Assembly (NCBI GenBank): GCA_009781755.1 | Contig: WQVD01000013.1 | Location: 1-64,000, forward strand | Direction of reading: 5' to 3' | Length of the DNA: 64,000 nucleotides | Source of the DNA: Defluviitaleaceae bacterium | Lineage (GTDB): Bacteria > Bacillota > Clostridia > Lachnospirales > WQUN01 | In this document: in pieces, positions 36,132 through 45,072 of the stretch | Numbering within the stretch: the first letter of the stretch is position 1 | Layout: every line of letters begins with the position of its first letter | Notes under the pieces: model-generated | The model's database searches: none | Told to the model about the DNA's origin: nothing | What the model saw: the letters and a program-made list of their open reading frames with translations, nothing else | Made by a program: the position numbers and the translations under genes

Positions 36132-36191
36132 CGGTGCAAAACGGATCGGCCACATATTGACATGTCTTTTGGTTTATGGTAGCGGAGCGCT

Positions 36192-36899
36192 TTAGTTTTG
36201 ACCGTAATATGCGTTGGCGCCGTGCTTGCGGTTGTAATGCTTGTCCAGCAATGCTTGCGGTATGGCGGGGATTTTGGCGTTGAGTTTGCGGGTGTGGTAG
36301 GCCATGTGCGCCAAGTTTTCCAACACGGCAGCATTGTGCACGGCATCGTCGGGGTCGGTGCCCCATGCAAAGGAGCCGTGGTTCTTCACCAACACGCCGG
36401 GGCAAGCACATCCGCCTTGCGATTGTTGCGCAGGGCTGCGACGGGCGAAGGTTTCTGCAATGACATTGCCCGTCTCCCACTCATAATCACCAGCAATTTC
36501 CGCCTCGGTCAGCGCACGGGTACACGGGATTTCTCCATAAAAATAATCCGCATGGGTCGTACCCAGCGGCACAATCCCCCTACCCGCCTGCGCAAAAATC
36601 GTCGCCCAAGTAGAATGCGTATGCACCACGCCGCCAATTTCTGCAAAAACTTCATACAACCGCAAATGCGTAGCCGTGTCACTGGATGGCCGCAACCCCT
36701 CCACCACTTTGCCGGTCAAGTCCACAATCACCATATTATCCGGCGTCAAATCCTTGTACGATACGCCACTGGGCTTGATGACCACCAACCCCCGTTCGCG
36801 GTCAATGCCCGACACATTACCCCAAGTAAATTGCACCAAGCCCAGTTTGGGTAATTCCTTATTCGCAGCACACACGGCCTTGCGCAAATTCTTTAACAT
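36192..36899 (-). CDS. araD: L-ribulose-5-phosphate 4-epimerase
   Basis: A 235-residue class II aldolase/epimerase converting L-ribulose 5-phosphate to D-xylulose 5-phosphate. It matches AraD closely: [53 protein letters not shown] with zinc histidines, [14 protein letters not shown], and the C-terminal [19 protein letters not shown]. The usual HGPF is HGSF here. AAGGGG precedes ATG 36899. Lies downstream of the isomerase gene on the same strand, separated by a broken membrane gene; the matching kinase is absent from the window. Confidence 0.93.
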   Translation of the reverse strand: MLKNLRKAVCAANKELPKLGLVQFTWGNVSGIDRERGLVVIKPSGVSYKDLTPDNMVIVDLTGKVVEGLRPSSDTATHLRLYEVFAEIGGVVHTHSTWATIFAQAGRGIVPLGTTHADYFYGEIPCTRALTEAEIAGDYEWETGNVIAETFARRSPAQQSQGGCACPGVLVKNHGSFAWGTDPDDAVHNAAVLENLAHMAYHTRKLNAKIPAIPQALLDKHYNRKHGANAYYGQN

Positions 36900-36911
36900 A
36901 TAAATCCCCCT

Positions 36912-37333
36912 TTATTTTGCATCACGATTTTTCATTTTATAAATTGAAACTCCAAATCCCATACCAAGCAATGGAACAATTATATGAGGAAGAAAAACAA
37001 AGAAAAAGCCAAAAAATAAAAATCCGGCGGAAAGAAAATATTGCGTAACTGCAGTTTGATTAATAAATATAAGCGCAGCATATGGCACAATTGCATAAAT
37101 AAAACAACACAAACAGGGTACAACCATTTTTTGTATGTATTTGTAATTCCCATATACATTGATATTGCAAAAGTTATGATCAACAAAAGCGTGTGCCCGA
37201 AGTATCCATAAATCAGTGGTGAATCTAAAACAAAATGCGTTGGGCGAGCACCTTCAATAATAAACAAAACGATAACCAAAACCAATGTCCATAAATAATA
37301 ATGTAACTTTATTCTAATAGAAGCAGATTTCAT
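36912..37333 (-). pseudogene. Small membrane protein gene split by a frameshift
   Basis: ATG 37333 (GAGGG 10 bases upstream) opens a hydrophobic frame with YYLWTLVLVIVLFIIEGARP and LLLIITFAISMYMG up to KKWLYPVCVVLF; the following hydrophobic stretch (YAIVPYAALIFIN, then PLLGMGFGVSIYKMKN) lies in another frame ending at 36912. A single extra T near 37096-37104 joins them into a ~140-residue four-helix protein. Mutation or sequence error cannot be told apart here. Function unknown. Confidence 0.6.
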
Positions 37334-37392
37334 TCCCAATACCCTCACTTAACAACCAATCTATAATAACATAATTATAATCAATTAACACC

Positions 37393-37424
37393 AAAAAAGG
37401 TGCGCCACATCACATGGCGCACCT
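37393..37424 (-). terminator. Terminator of the sugar isomerase gene
   Basis: On the minus strand AGGTGCGCCA-TGTGATG-TGGCGCACCT is followed by TTTTTTGG. Confidence 0.8.
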
Positions 37425-37433
37425 CAAAATACA

Positions 37434-37512
37434 TAGGGGTCAAGGGGCGAGTCGCCCCTTGCGGGTGTGGGCAGCGGCCCACGGTCTTAAATCTTTTGAC
37501 CTTAGTCTTTTG
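37434..37512 (-). repeat. GC-rich intergenic repeat, copy f (inverted)
   Basis: GGGGTCAAGGGGCGAGTCGC, GCAGCGGCCCACGG and the AATCTTTTGACCTTAGTCTTTTGA border, the reverse complement of the 31572-31672 border. Confidence 0.65.
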
Positions 37513-37546
37513 AAGTTAATCGTTTAAACGTAATCTTTCAGCACCC

Positions 37547-39028
37547 TTAAAACGGATTCTCTCCGCAATAAGGCAGACTCGCCGGTTGGTTGTATGCTAC
37601 ATCGCACACGCCTAGCATCTTCATGGCGGAATACAGCGCCTTGCCTACATGGCCAAAGCCTAGGCCGGCGTGGTGCGGATAACGCTTGGCGATGAGCACG
37701 TGACGGTAGAAACGCGCCATTTCGTCTACAGCGATGATGCCGATGCCGCCGAAGGACTTGTGGTCGATATCCAGCGTCTCGCCTTGAGCGATGTAGGAAC
37801 GCAGGACGCAATCGGCGGTGGATTGGAGACGGAAGAGGGTGATCTTGTCGGCCTTGATGGTACCTTCCAAAGTGCCGCGGGTGATGTCGGGCTCGCCGTC
37901 GGGCTCGAGGGCGCGCTTCATGATGAGCTGATGTTTCATTTCCGCATCTTCCTTGAGGTGCTTGATGGGCGTGTTGCCGCAGTGGAAGCCCATGAACAAG
38001 TCGTTGGGCTGGTACTTGCCCACTTTGGACTTGTTGGCGTTGTACATATCTTGGGGCACGGTGTTGTTGATGTCTAAGAGCGTGGGGGCATCTTCGGTCA
38101 CGAGGTACAGGATGTACTCGCTGAGTGCGCCGTAGATGTCGGTTTCGCAGCTAACGGGGATGCCACGCGCAGTTAGGCGGCTGTTGACGTAGCAGGGCAC
38201 CATGCCAAATTGCGTTTGGAACGCGGGCCAGCATTTGTTGGCAAACACGAAATATTCGCTTGCGCCCAGGTTTTCTTCCGCCCAGTCCAACAGGGTAATT
38301 TCAAATTGTGCCAAGCGGTTGAGTACGCCGGGGTGCTTGTTGCCTTGACCCAGTTCGGCGGCCATTTCTGCGGCTACTTTTTCTACGCGGGGGTCGTCTT
38401 TGCGGGCGTTGTAGGCGGCGAAGAGGTCAAGCTCGGAATTTTCTTGCACTTCTACGCCCAGCTTGAACAAGGGCGAAATGGGCGCGTTGCAAGCCAAGAA
38501 GTCATGCGGGCGCGGACCGAAAGCAAAAATTTTCAACTTGGACAAGCCGATGCGGACTTTGGCTACGGGCATGAAATCGGCCACCATGTTGGCGACTTCT
38601 TCTGCCGTGCCTACGGGATACTCGGGGATGTATGCGTTGATGCCACGCAGCCCCAAGTTGTAAGATGCATTGAGCATACCGCAATAGGCATCACCGCGGC
38701 TGTTCATGAGGTCGTCGCCGGTTTCTTCGGCGGCGGCGGCAAACATGACGGGGCCGTTGAATTTCTGCGCCAGCAGGGTCTCGGGGCCTTCGGGGCCGAA
38801 GTTGCCCAAGTACACCAATAATGCATTACAACCGGCTGCGTTAAGCTCGGTCAGGGCTTTCATGGCGTCTTTTTCATTTTCCACGATGGTGGGGATTTCG
38901 GTGATTTTGATGTTTTTTTGGCCGATGGCGGCCACGACAGTCTTGCGGCGACGCTCGCTCAGCGTCATGGGGAAACAATCGCGGCTCACGGCCACGATGC
39001 CCAGTTTGACTTCGGGTGCGTTTCTCAT
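37547..39028 (-). CDS. L-fucose/L-arabinose isomerase family protein
   Basis: A 493-residue aldose-ketose isomerase of the FucI-related COG2407 family. It has the N-terminal Rossmann-like regions (VKLGIVAVSRDCFPMTLSER), FCET-like SCETDIYGALSEYI, GFHCGNTP and the C-terminal FRLQSTADCVLRSYIAQGE followed by HHAGLGFGHVGK. Metal ligands (Glu, Asp, His) are probably in CETDIYG, DINNT and HHAGLG. Substrate could be L-arabinose, L-fucose or another pentose; nearby AraD favours a pentose route. GGGAGG precedes ATG 39028. Confidence 0.85.
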   Translation of the reverse strand: MRNAPEVKLGIVAVSRDCFPMTLSERRRKTVVAAIGQKNIKITEIPTIVENEKDAMKALTELNAAGCNALLVYLGNFGPEGPETLLAQKFNGPVMFAAAAEETGDDLMNSRGDAYCGMLNASYNLGLRGINAYIPEYPVGTAEEVANMVADFMPVAKVRIGLSKLKIFAFGPRPHDFLACNAPISPLFKLGVEVQENSELDLFAAYNARKDDPRVEKVAAEMAAELGQGNKHPGVLNRLAQFEITLLDWAEENLGASEYFVFANKCWPAFQTQFGMVPCYVNSRLTARGIPVSCETDIYGALSEYILYLVTEDAPTLLDINNTVPQDMYNANKSKVGKYQPNDLFMGFHCGNTPIKHLKEDAEMKHQLIMKRALEPDGEPDITRGTLEGTIKADKITLFRLQSTADCVLRSYIAQGETLDIDHKSFGGIGIIAVDEMARFYRHVLIAKRYPHHAGLGFGHVGKALYSAMKMLGVCDVAYNQPASLPYCGENPF

Positions 39029-39113
39029 GCGGTTCCTCCCGGATGTATGATTTTTATGTCATTTGTGTTACATTTATATTGTAGCGTTGTGTGTAGATTC
39101 GCGCAAGCGGGGA

Positions 39114-39566
39114 ATGCGGAGGTTGCAATTGTTTAGAATATTTCCGGGCATGATTCATGTGACGGTGGTTATGACACTTCTGGTTTTCGCGCTGTTATGT
39201 TTTCTTGAAACCCCGATGCTTGCAAAATGGTTTGAAAAAAGCGCCTCTTCATGGGAAGTAAAGCCCGACCTTAAAACGCATATGCGAAGAAGCATGTGGA
39301 TGTATATTGTATTGGCAATATGCTTCCTTTTTTATGCATTGCATTTCTTTTTAAATAGCGTGTTGATGGTAGTGTTGGGCGTTGCTTTACTTTTGGGATT
39401 TGTTGCATATAGCCAAACAACTGCCCTACATAAAGGATGGATAATCCAAGAACATAGAACTAAGTTCAAGTGGATTGCAATTACATGGACAATTTTATTT
39501 GGCGCGGCAATCGTTGCTGTTGGCATTTTATTGACAATATTTATCGTCAATGGCAATTTAATTTAG
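39114..39566 (+). CDS. Small integral membrane protein, unknown
   Basis: About 150 residues with four hydrophobic segments (VTVVMTLLVFALLCFL, YIVLAICFLFYALHFFL, LMVVLGVALLLGFVAY and WTILFGAAIVAVGILLTIFI). The start is uncertain: ATG 39114 has only AGCGGGGA upstream and ATG 39150 is possible. Family not recognised. The next gene has its own strong ribosome site 20 bases on. Confidence 0.6.
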   Translation: MRRLQLFRIFPGMIHVTVVMTLLVFALLCFLETPMLAKWFEKSASSWEVKPDLKTHMRRSMWMYIVLAICFLFYALHFFLNSVLMVVLGVALLLGFVAYSQTTALHKGWIIQEHRTKFKWIAITWTILFGAAIVAVGILLTIFIVNGNLI

Positions 39567-39593
39567 CAAAATTCATTTTCCAAGGAGGCCACC

Positions 39594-40034
39594 ATGTTCG
39601 ACTTCGAGAAAGTGCAATCGTTCGTAACCAAATGGCAAGATGTACTGCGCCTACGCGACTGGGATATTAAGTTGGAATTTGTGACCAAGGAATGGCGAAA
39701 GACGGGTGACGTCAAGATTGACCAAGCGGACAAAACCGCCATTGTGCTGATTAACAACCACAACCCCAAGGTCACCAACATCGAGGAAGTCATCATCCAC
39801 GAGTTGCTTCATATTAAATTGTGGGGCATGGATCAAATGATCGAGAATTTGTTGCACTGCGTGTATGGCGAGGACGAATCCGACCCCAAGCTGGAATTTG
39901 CCACCACGCAATTTATGGAAATGCTGGAGGTCACGACGCAGGATTTGACCAAAGCGTACCGCGATTTGGGCGCGGAGGATAAAACTGTGTGCTTTGGGCG
40001 TATTCAATCGCAGGCCGACGGGGAGTGGAAATAA
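39594..40034 (+). CDS. Putative zincin-type metallopeptidase
   Basis: A 146-residue soluble protein with VIIHELLHIKLWG (HExxH near residues 68-72), preceded by an alpha-beta stretch with WDIKLEFV. The single HExxH and small size recall SprT-like or ImmA/IrrE-like zincins; a third ligand is not certain (E96 or H87 region). AAGGAGGCC lies before ATG 39594. Its TAA overlaps the next ATG (TAATG), so the two are translationally coupled. Confidence 0.65.
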   Translation: MFDFEKVQSFVTKWQDVLRLRDWDIKLEFVTKEWRKTGDVKIDQADKTAIVLINNHNPKVTNIEEVIIHELLHIKLWGMDQMIENLLHCVYGEDESDPKLEFATTQFMEMLEVTTQDLTKAYRDLGAEDKTVCFGRIQSQADGEWK

Positions 40035-40729
40035 TGGCTTTTCCCATGGTGCACTTGCATGTGGCGTATGGGGTGGCGCGGGCGTTGAACTTGGACGACG
40101 CGGACACTTCGGCGGTTTTATTGGGTGCGCTGGCACCGGATGGGGTGCATTACCGTCCGCGGTTTAACAATGCTACGCAGTCGGGCATCGGCATGGCCAA
40201 GAAGCTGTCGCATCTTTGCCCGCCCGGCAATGAGCCTTGGGGGCGTGTCACGGACAACGACGGCTGGGTGGCGGAGGCACTGCGCTTGCACCGCAGTTGG
40301 CAATGTTATACTGACATTGATTACATGGCGTTGGGGTACGTGGTGCATGTGCTGACTGACATTTATAACAATAAGACGATTTGGCATGACTACCGCACGG
40401 CATTTCCGCTGGAAGCGGTGAAAGGATACGGAAGCGCGTACTACGTGGAATTGGCCGCGCTGGACATTCATTTATTTCATGATGCGGAAACCGAAACGAT
40501 TATGCGCTTGCTGCCCATGGCCGAAGCGCGAGACTTTTCCGGGCGGGTGGCAGCGGGCGAAATTGAAGATGTACGGGCGGGGTTATTTTCGCCGGTGCAA
40601 AATGGAAATTTTACCGTTTATGTGGGTAGCACGATACCGGATGTGTCGGCGCATACATTTGTCACGCTTGCGCAAATTAAGCGATTCATAGCGGATGCAA
40701 CAGATTTCATTGTCGAAAAAATAAGTTAA
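40034..40729 (+). CDS. Zinc-dependent phospholipase C-like protein
   Basis: A 231-residue protein resembling the zinc-dependent PLC/S1-P1 nuclease fold: FPMVHLHVAYGVA at the start, LGALAPDGVH (GxxxPD), and spaced histidines and aspartates (LGYVVHVLTDIYNNKTIWHD). No signal peptide, so it is intracellular, unlike secreted toxins of the fold. The enzymatic role is not established. Start shares a base with the previous stop; the frame upstream of 40034 is a shadow. Confidence 0.6.
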   Translation: MAFPMVHLHVAYGVARALNLDDADTSAVLLGALAPDGVHYRPRFNNATQSGIGMAKKLSHLCPPGNEPWGRVTDNDGWVAEALRLHRSWQCYTDIDYMALGYVVHVLTDIYNNKTIWHDYRTAFPLEAVKGYGSAYYVELAALDIHLFHDAETETIMRLLPMAEARDFSGRVAAGEIEDVRAGLFSPVQNGNFTVYVGSTIPDVSAHTFVTLAQIKRFIADATDFIVEKIS

Positions 40730-40749
40730 ATAATATCCTGTGTTAGGAC

Positions 40750-40787
40750 TTGTCCTTTCGTGTCGAAAAAGGTATACTTTACACGAA
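40750..40787 (+). promoter_or_regulatory. sigma-A promoter with flanking inverted repeat, polysaccharide deacetylase
   Basis: TTGTCC at 40750-40755, 17-base spacer, TATACT at 40773-40778. TTCGTGT (40757-40763) and ACACGAA (40781-40787) form a 7-bp inverted repeat that straddles the -10, a plausible operator for an unknown regulator. Confidence 0.6.
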
Positions 40788-40821
40788 GCGGAGCATATGT
40801 ATAACACAGGGGGTGGCGCGT

Positions 40822-41805
40822 ATGAAAACGGGAGCGAAGTACCTGTTGGGCGCGCTTTTTTTATTGCTTATTTTGACCACCTGCGTATTGGCTGCCTCCG
40901 CGCCTGTTCTTGCTGACCCTACACCCGAGGTTGATTTACCGACCTCGGGTTTTATTCAATTAGCGGATGAAGCGGATGCACCACCCGAAACGGAGCCGTC
41001 GGTGACCGAACCACCCACCACAGAAGCACCCACACCGCCCCCCACAACACCCGCGCCCACACCCCAACCCACCGTAACCCCGCCCGAACCCACCCTATAT
41101 GACGGCGAAAGTTATATCATCAACGGCGGCCATATATATGAAGAAACAAATACGCCCGACGAAGTGACACAAAACGAAGAACCACCCCGCCGCCCCATGA
41201 TTGCGCTCACTTTTGATGACGGGCCATCGCGCTATACCGTACAAATCTTGGACACGCTGGCCGCACACAACGCACAAGCTACGTTTTTTGTCTTGGGCAA
41301 CCGCGTGATTCAACATCCACACATCACGCGCCGCATTGTGCATGACGGGCACGAACTGTTGGGGCATTCGTGGAGCCACCGCGACATGACCTCGCAAAAC
41401 CGCGACAATGTTGCCGATGCCATTAACCGCACCTCCAGCGTACTGTACGGCGTGGGCGGCGTTCGCACCAATTTATTCCGCCCGCCTTATGGCGCTTTTA
41501 ACGCGCGGGTTAGGGAAGTCGCCGCCGAGTTGGGGTATGCCATCGTCATGTGGACGGTGGACCCGCAAGATTGGCGCTTGAGCAACCAATGTGCCAATTT
41601 CCTTTATAACCATATCATCAACAATGCTTATGACGGCGCCATAGTGGTGCTGCACGACGTTTTTGCCACCACAGCGGATGCGATGGAATATGTCATTCCG
41701 CGCTTGATTGCCGACGGTTTTGAGTTGGTGACGGTAACGGAGCTGTTGGAATACTTCTTTGACGAGATCATACCAGGCACGGTATATTACGGGATGTGGC
41801 GTTAA
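40822..41805 (+). CDS. Secreted polysaccharide deacetylase (NodB domain)
   Basis: A 327-residue exported CE4 enzyme. A signal peptide (LLGALFLLLILTTCVLAA, likely cut after VLA-D) is followed by a ~70-residue Thr/Pro-rich linker and a NodB domain from about residue 130. CE4 motifs: TFDDGP with metal Asp, HSWSH, RPPYGAFN, MWTVDPQDW and VVLHDVFA. Such enzymes remove N-acetyl groups from peptidoglycan or other cell-surface glycans. The GGGGGTGG site fixes the start at 40822 rather than 40750. The Thr/Pro linker suggests it spans the wall. Confidence 0.92.
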   Translation: MKTGAKYLLGALFLLLILTTCVLAASAPVLADPTPEVDLPTSGFIQLADEADAPPETEPSVTEPPTTEAPTPPPTTPAPTPQPTVTPPEPTLYDGESYIINGGHIYEETNTPDEVTQNEEPPRRPMIALTFDDGPSRYTVQILDTLAAHNAQATFFVLGNRVIQHPHITRRIVHDGHELLGHSWSHRDMTSQNRDNVADAINRTSSVLYGVGGVRTNLFRPPYGAFNARVREVAAELGYAIVMWTVDPQDWRLSNQCANFLYNHIINNAYDGAIVVLHDVFATTADAMEYVIPRLIADGFELVTVTELLEYFFDEIIPGTVYYGMWR

Positions 41806-42002
41806 TCGATAGAGCGCGCCACAATTACACAAAATGGGAAATAGATTGACGGCATGCCCCCTGTAAGGTACGCTTGACCCGCCTGCGGTGGGGCGCCCCC
41901 TCAGTACCCTCCGCGCTATAGGCAGGCAAGCCAACACCCCCGACCTTTTTGGTCTGGCTTGCCCTACATAATCGGCGCACAAAATCGAATCGCATACTCA
42001 AT

Positions 42003-42048
42003 AAAAATGCAGTTGATGGCAAATGTTGCCACCAACTGCATTTTTTAT
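42003..42048. terminator. Bidirectional terminator, also palindrome copy 4
   Basis: GCAGTTGATGGCAA-ATG-TTGCCACCAACTGC (42009-42039) is flanked by A and T runs. It closes both the deacetylase gene and the convergent ABC ATPase gene and belongs to the GTTGGTGGCAA palindrome family. The stretch 41806-42002 before it holds a GGCAAGCCA/TGGCTTGCC inverted repeat (about 41925-41971) and no gene. Confidence 0.75.
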
Positions 42049-42067
42049 TGCCGCAGTCGGATGTGTT

Positions 42068-42676
42068 TTACAAATGCAACCGCTGCCCGCCTAATTGCCG
42101 CACTTCGTCCTCATCGTGGGTGATGCATAGGAGGATGGCTTCGGGATTTTCGCTGTGCCAGACTTGCACCATTTTGATGGCGGTTTGTTTGATGTTATCG
42201 TCCAAGCCTTTGAAGGGTTCGTCTAGGATGAGCAGGTCGTGGCTGCCCATTAACGCGCGGCACAGGGTTACGCGCCGCTTCATGCCGCCGGATAAATCGG
42301 CGGCTTTTTTATGGATGCTGTCGGCCAGTCCTGCTTGTGTGAGTAAATCGATGGCACGGACGCTATTTTTTTGCGTGTCCACGAAGAGGAGGTTGGCGAG
42401 GGCTGTTTGCCATTCCAGCAGGCGGTCTTCTTGGAAAACATAGCCGATGCACCCTTGCTTCACACGGGGCGGCAGCGAGAAATCTTGCCATATAACCGTG
42501 CCGCTGTCCGGCTCGGCCAATCCTGCCAAAATACGCGCCAGTGTTGTTTTGCCGATGCCGGATGCACCCATCAGGCAATTGATGCCAGGGGCAAGCGCCA
42601 TATGAATGCCGTCCAATACTTTCCGTTGCGCGATGTCGAAGGATTTGTGCAAATCGGTTATCACGATGCGCTTCAT
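42068..42676 (-). CDS. ABC transporter ATPase, nitrate/sulfonate/taurine type
   Basis: A 202-residue ATPase, short for the family (about 250). Walker A GASGIGKTTLARILAG, Q loop YVFQEDRLLEW, signature LSGGMKRRVTLCRAL, Walker B LLILDEPFKGLD and H-loop CITHDEDEV are intact. It energises uptake through the adjacent permease and lipoprotein. Overlaps the permease stop by four bases (ATGA). Substrate is not evident; family relatives carry sulfonates, nitrate or thiamine precursors. Confidence 0.9.
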   Translation of the reverse strand: MKRIVITDLHKSFDIAQRKVLDGIHMALAPGINCLMGASGIGKTTLARILAGLAEPDSGTVIWQDFSLPPRVKQGCIGYVFQEDRLLEWQTALANLLFVDTQKNSVRAIDLLTQAGLADSIHKKAADLSGGMKRRVTLCRALMGSHDLLILDEPFKGLDDNIKQTAIKMVQVWHSENPEAILLCITHDEDEVRQLGGQRLHL

Positions 42677-43512
42677 GCGGCACCCCCTTTGCGCGCCACA
42701 CGCATGACCATGGCGAATCCTTTGTCAATGAGCAGACTCAGCGCCACGATGGCGATCGTCCAGGCGTACATGTCCGCGGTTTGGATGTTTACCTGTGCGC
42801 GGTGCAGGTAGCCGCCAATCGTGCCGCGCGCTACGCCAATTAATTCGGCCGAAATGCCGGATTTCCATGCAAAGCCGATGCCCACACTTACGGCAGTCAG
42901 CAGATGTGGGGCGATGGATTTCATATAAATATGCCGCACTTGCCGCCCGAAAGGCACGCGAAAAACCCGCGCCATTTCCAACAACGCGGAGTCGGTGCCG
43001 ATGATACCTTTATGCACGTTGTGATACACCAACGGCAGCACCATGACAAAGGGCACGACCACGGACAAATTCTCGCGGCCGAAGAGGAACAGCACCAGCA
43101 GTACAAACGAGGCCAGCGGCATGGCGTTGACCACCCCCACCGCAGGCGTTACCAAGCGCGAAAAAACCCGGCTCGCCGCCGCGAGAACCGCCATCGCCGC
43201 GCCCGCACCCATCGCCAACACAAAACCCAACGATATCCGCCGCAAGCTGGTAAGTACCGCCAGCCAAAATTCCCGCGTCTGCGCCAACACAAAAAGCCGC
43301 GCGAATGCCGCACGCGGCGACACGATGATAATCTCCGACCCCACGCACCACGCCACAATGTGCCACACCAGCAACCAAAACGCGATGACGGGCAGCAGCC
43401 ATATTAAATGCTTTGCGGCATCTGCAAACCAACGGGCGGTGACAAACAAAAACCGCCGCACCCCCCTGCCCGCGCACGCAAGCCTTCTACGGAATGAAGA
43501 AAAATGCATCAT
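42673..43512 (-). CDS. ABC transporter permease, nitrate/sulfonate/taurine type
   Basis: A 279-residue BPD_transp_1 permease with about six helices; the EAA loop is LLEMARVFRVPFGRQVRHIY followed by MKSIAPHL, and the C-terminal GFAWKSGISAELIGVARGTIG is typical of SsuC/TauC-like proteins. The start overlaps the lipoprotein gene by 26 bases. Middle gene of the three-part importer. Confidence 0.9.
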   Translation of the reverse strand: MMHFSSFRRRLACAGRGVRRFLFVTARWFADAAKHLIWLLPVIAFWLLVWHIVAWCVGSEIIIVSPRAAFARLFVLAQTREFWLAVLTSLRRISLGFVLAMGAGAAMAVLAAASRVFSRLVTPAVGVVNAMPLASFVLLVLFLFGRENLSVVVPFVMVLPLVYHNVHKGIIGTDSALLEMARVFRVPFGRQVRHIYMKSIAPHLLTAVSVGIGFAWKSGISAELIGVARGTIGGYLHRAQVNIQTADMYAWTIAIVALSLLIDKGFAMVMRVARKGGAA

Positions 43513-44497
43513 CCGGCAAACGTCCTCCTACGGATTGCGGGTTGGCATCGTACAACACGCGAAAAAGTCCATTTAAGTTACGTTGTTTTTCTTCACCCGT
43601 GATGAAAACCATGTGCGTGCGCGGAATGGCCGTGCGCGCGATATTGGCGTTGCCAATCAAGCCAAAATCTACTGCCAACTGCGCCGCCGCGTCCAATTCC
43701 GTGGTCATAAACGCGATACTTTGCGCGTAGGCCTCCATGAAAGCGGCCACGGTTTCGGGGTGATTTTCAATAAAATCGCGGCGCGCCACCACCACGCTCA
43801 TCATCAATCCGTAGTTGCTTTGCGCACGGTTCCACTCCTCCGTCCAATCCAACGCCACGCGCAAATGATCAAACTGCGCTGTAATATTGGACACAAACGG
43901 TTCCGGCAGCAGCGCCACTTCGGCATGCCCCAACTCAAAAGCTGCAGCAATTTCTGGCGGCTGGCTGCGAAACTCGATGAACACATCCGCACCGGGAATT
44001 AAGCCGTTTTGTACCAGCACATAGTTGAGCGCAAACTCTGGTGTAGCCCCCTCTCCCGTGGCGAAAATCGTGCGCCCGCGCAAGTCTTCGACGCTGTGCA
44101 CTTCATCCGTGGCGTCCACAATGTGCAACACGCCCAGCGTCACTACGGCCAGCCCCTGAATTGCACCGTCCATCTGGTTGTACAACACCGCCGCCAAATT
44201 ACCCGGCACCACCGCAATGTCCACATCTCCCCGCACCAACAACGGCGGTACCTCCATGGGCGCACCCAAGATTTCGAAAGTGTACTCCAATACCGCCAAA
44301 CCACGGTCGTGCGTGTCCATCAAATGCAACAACCCCAACGCCGTAGGCCCATGCAATGCCGCCACGCGCACGGTCGGGTGTCCGTCAGCCGGTTCGTCCA
44401 CTGCACGCCCACACGCCGCAAACACCGCCGCCGCTACGCACATCAACAACAGCGCCAGCCGTTTTATGTTCACACGCCTCATACCCAATCGCTTCAT
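43487..44497 (-). CDS. ABC transporter substrate-binding lipoprotein (NMT1/SsuA-like)
   Basis: A 336-residue lipoprotein. The signal ends with lipobox VFAAC near residue 27-28. The body has the SsuA/NMT1 layout: VRVAALHGPTALGLLHLMD, GDVDIAVVPGNLAAVLYNQ, LRGRTIFATGEGATPEFALN and AEVALLPEPF. GGAGGTTATTA precedes ATG 44497. It follows the TM1266-type gene by 55 bases on the same strand, an arrangement I associate with hydrogenase-linked loci in clostridia, though no hydrogenase gene is present here. Confidence 0.88.
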   Translation of the reverse strand: MKRLGMRRVNIKRLALLLMCVAAAVFAACGRAVDEPADGHPTVRVAALHGPTALGLLHLMDTHDRGLAVLEYTFEILGAPMEVPPLLVRGDVDIAVVPGNLAAVLYNQMDGAIQGLAVVTLGVLHIVDATDEVHSVEDLRGRTIFATGEGATPEFALNYVLVQNGLIPGADVFIEFRSQPPEIAAAFELGHAEVALLPEPFVSNITAQFDHLRVALDWTEEWNRAQSNYGLMMSVVVARRDFIENHPETVAAFMEAYAQSIAFMTTELDAAAQLAVDFGLIGNANIARTAIPRTHMVFITGEEKQRNLNGLFRVLYDANPQSVGGRLPDDAFFFIP

Positions 44498-44552
44498 ATT
44501 AATAACCTCCGGTTTTATTCGAAATTACCGCGCGTTTCGGCCGCGATCACCT

Positions 44553-44798
44553 TCACGCCGAGTACAGCGTCTTGGCATTAATTCCTGCCAACCGCCCAAT
44601 CTTGCCCGACGCGGCATTGATCACATCCCCCGGCGCATCAAAAATCACGCTGATGATGCTGATGCCCTTCTCGCGGTGCGGGATGCCCATTCGCCCGATG
44701 ATATGTTCTCCGTACTCGTGCAAAATCGCATTGACCCGCGCCACGCTGTCGCGGTTTTCTACGATAATAGCCAACACGGCCACGCGCTTGTCGCTCAT
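44553..44798 (-). CDS. TM1266 family [FeFe]-hydrogenase system regulator
   Basis: An 81-residue ferredoxin-like (ACT/NikR-type) protein matching the TM1266 family: KRVAVLAIIVENRDSVARVN, GEHIIGRMGIPHREKGISII and GKIGRLAGINAKTLYS. The family is named as a putative regulator of iron-only hydrogenase systems and usually sits with hydE/F/G; none is in this window. GGGAGGT precedes ATG 44798. Likely first gene of the operon with the ABC importer that follows. Confidence 0.88.
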   Translation of the reverse strand: MSDKRVAVLAIIVENRDSVARVNAILHEYGEHIIGRMGIPHREKGISIISVIFDAPGDVINAASGKIGRLAGINAKTLYSA

Positions 44799-44968
44799 GC
44801 CCTACCTCCCTACTTCTGCGCTTTATAAACAAAAAATGCGCCCACAAAGGCGCAACAAAATAAAGCATTCGTCGCACCTTTTGCCTCGAGCGGCGCGACG
44901 CGCACGGTCTTGGCATTAGGAACGCTGCATTCTTGCACGGCACGGCGCGATTGTCAAACACAAAAACC

Positions 44969-44993
44969 AAGCTATTAGTGTGGCTAATAGCTT
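44969..44993. repeat. Perfect hairpin upstream of the 45073 gene
   Basis: AAGCTATTAG pairs perfectly with CTAATAGCTT around a TGTGG loop. No adequate T run on the plus strand; it may be an operator or an orphan terminator. Nothing else of note is seen in 44799-45072. Confidence 0.5.
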
Positions 44994-45072
44994 GAAATTA
45001 TTTTCCACAGCGCCGTTGTGTCGTAGATTTTTGACCATCCGTGCCATATAATGGCGAAAAGGAGGCGTAACC

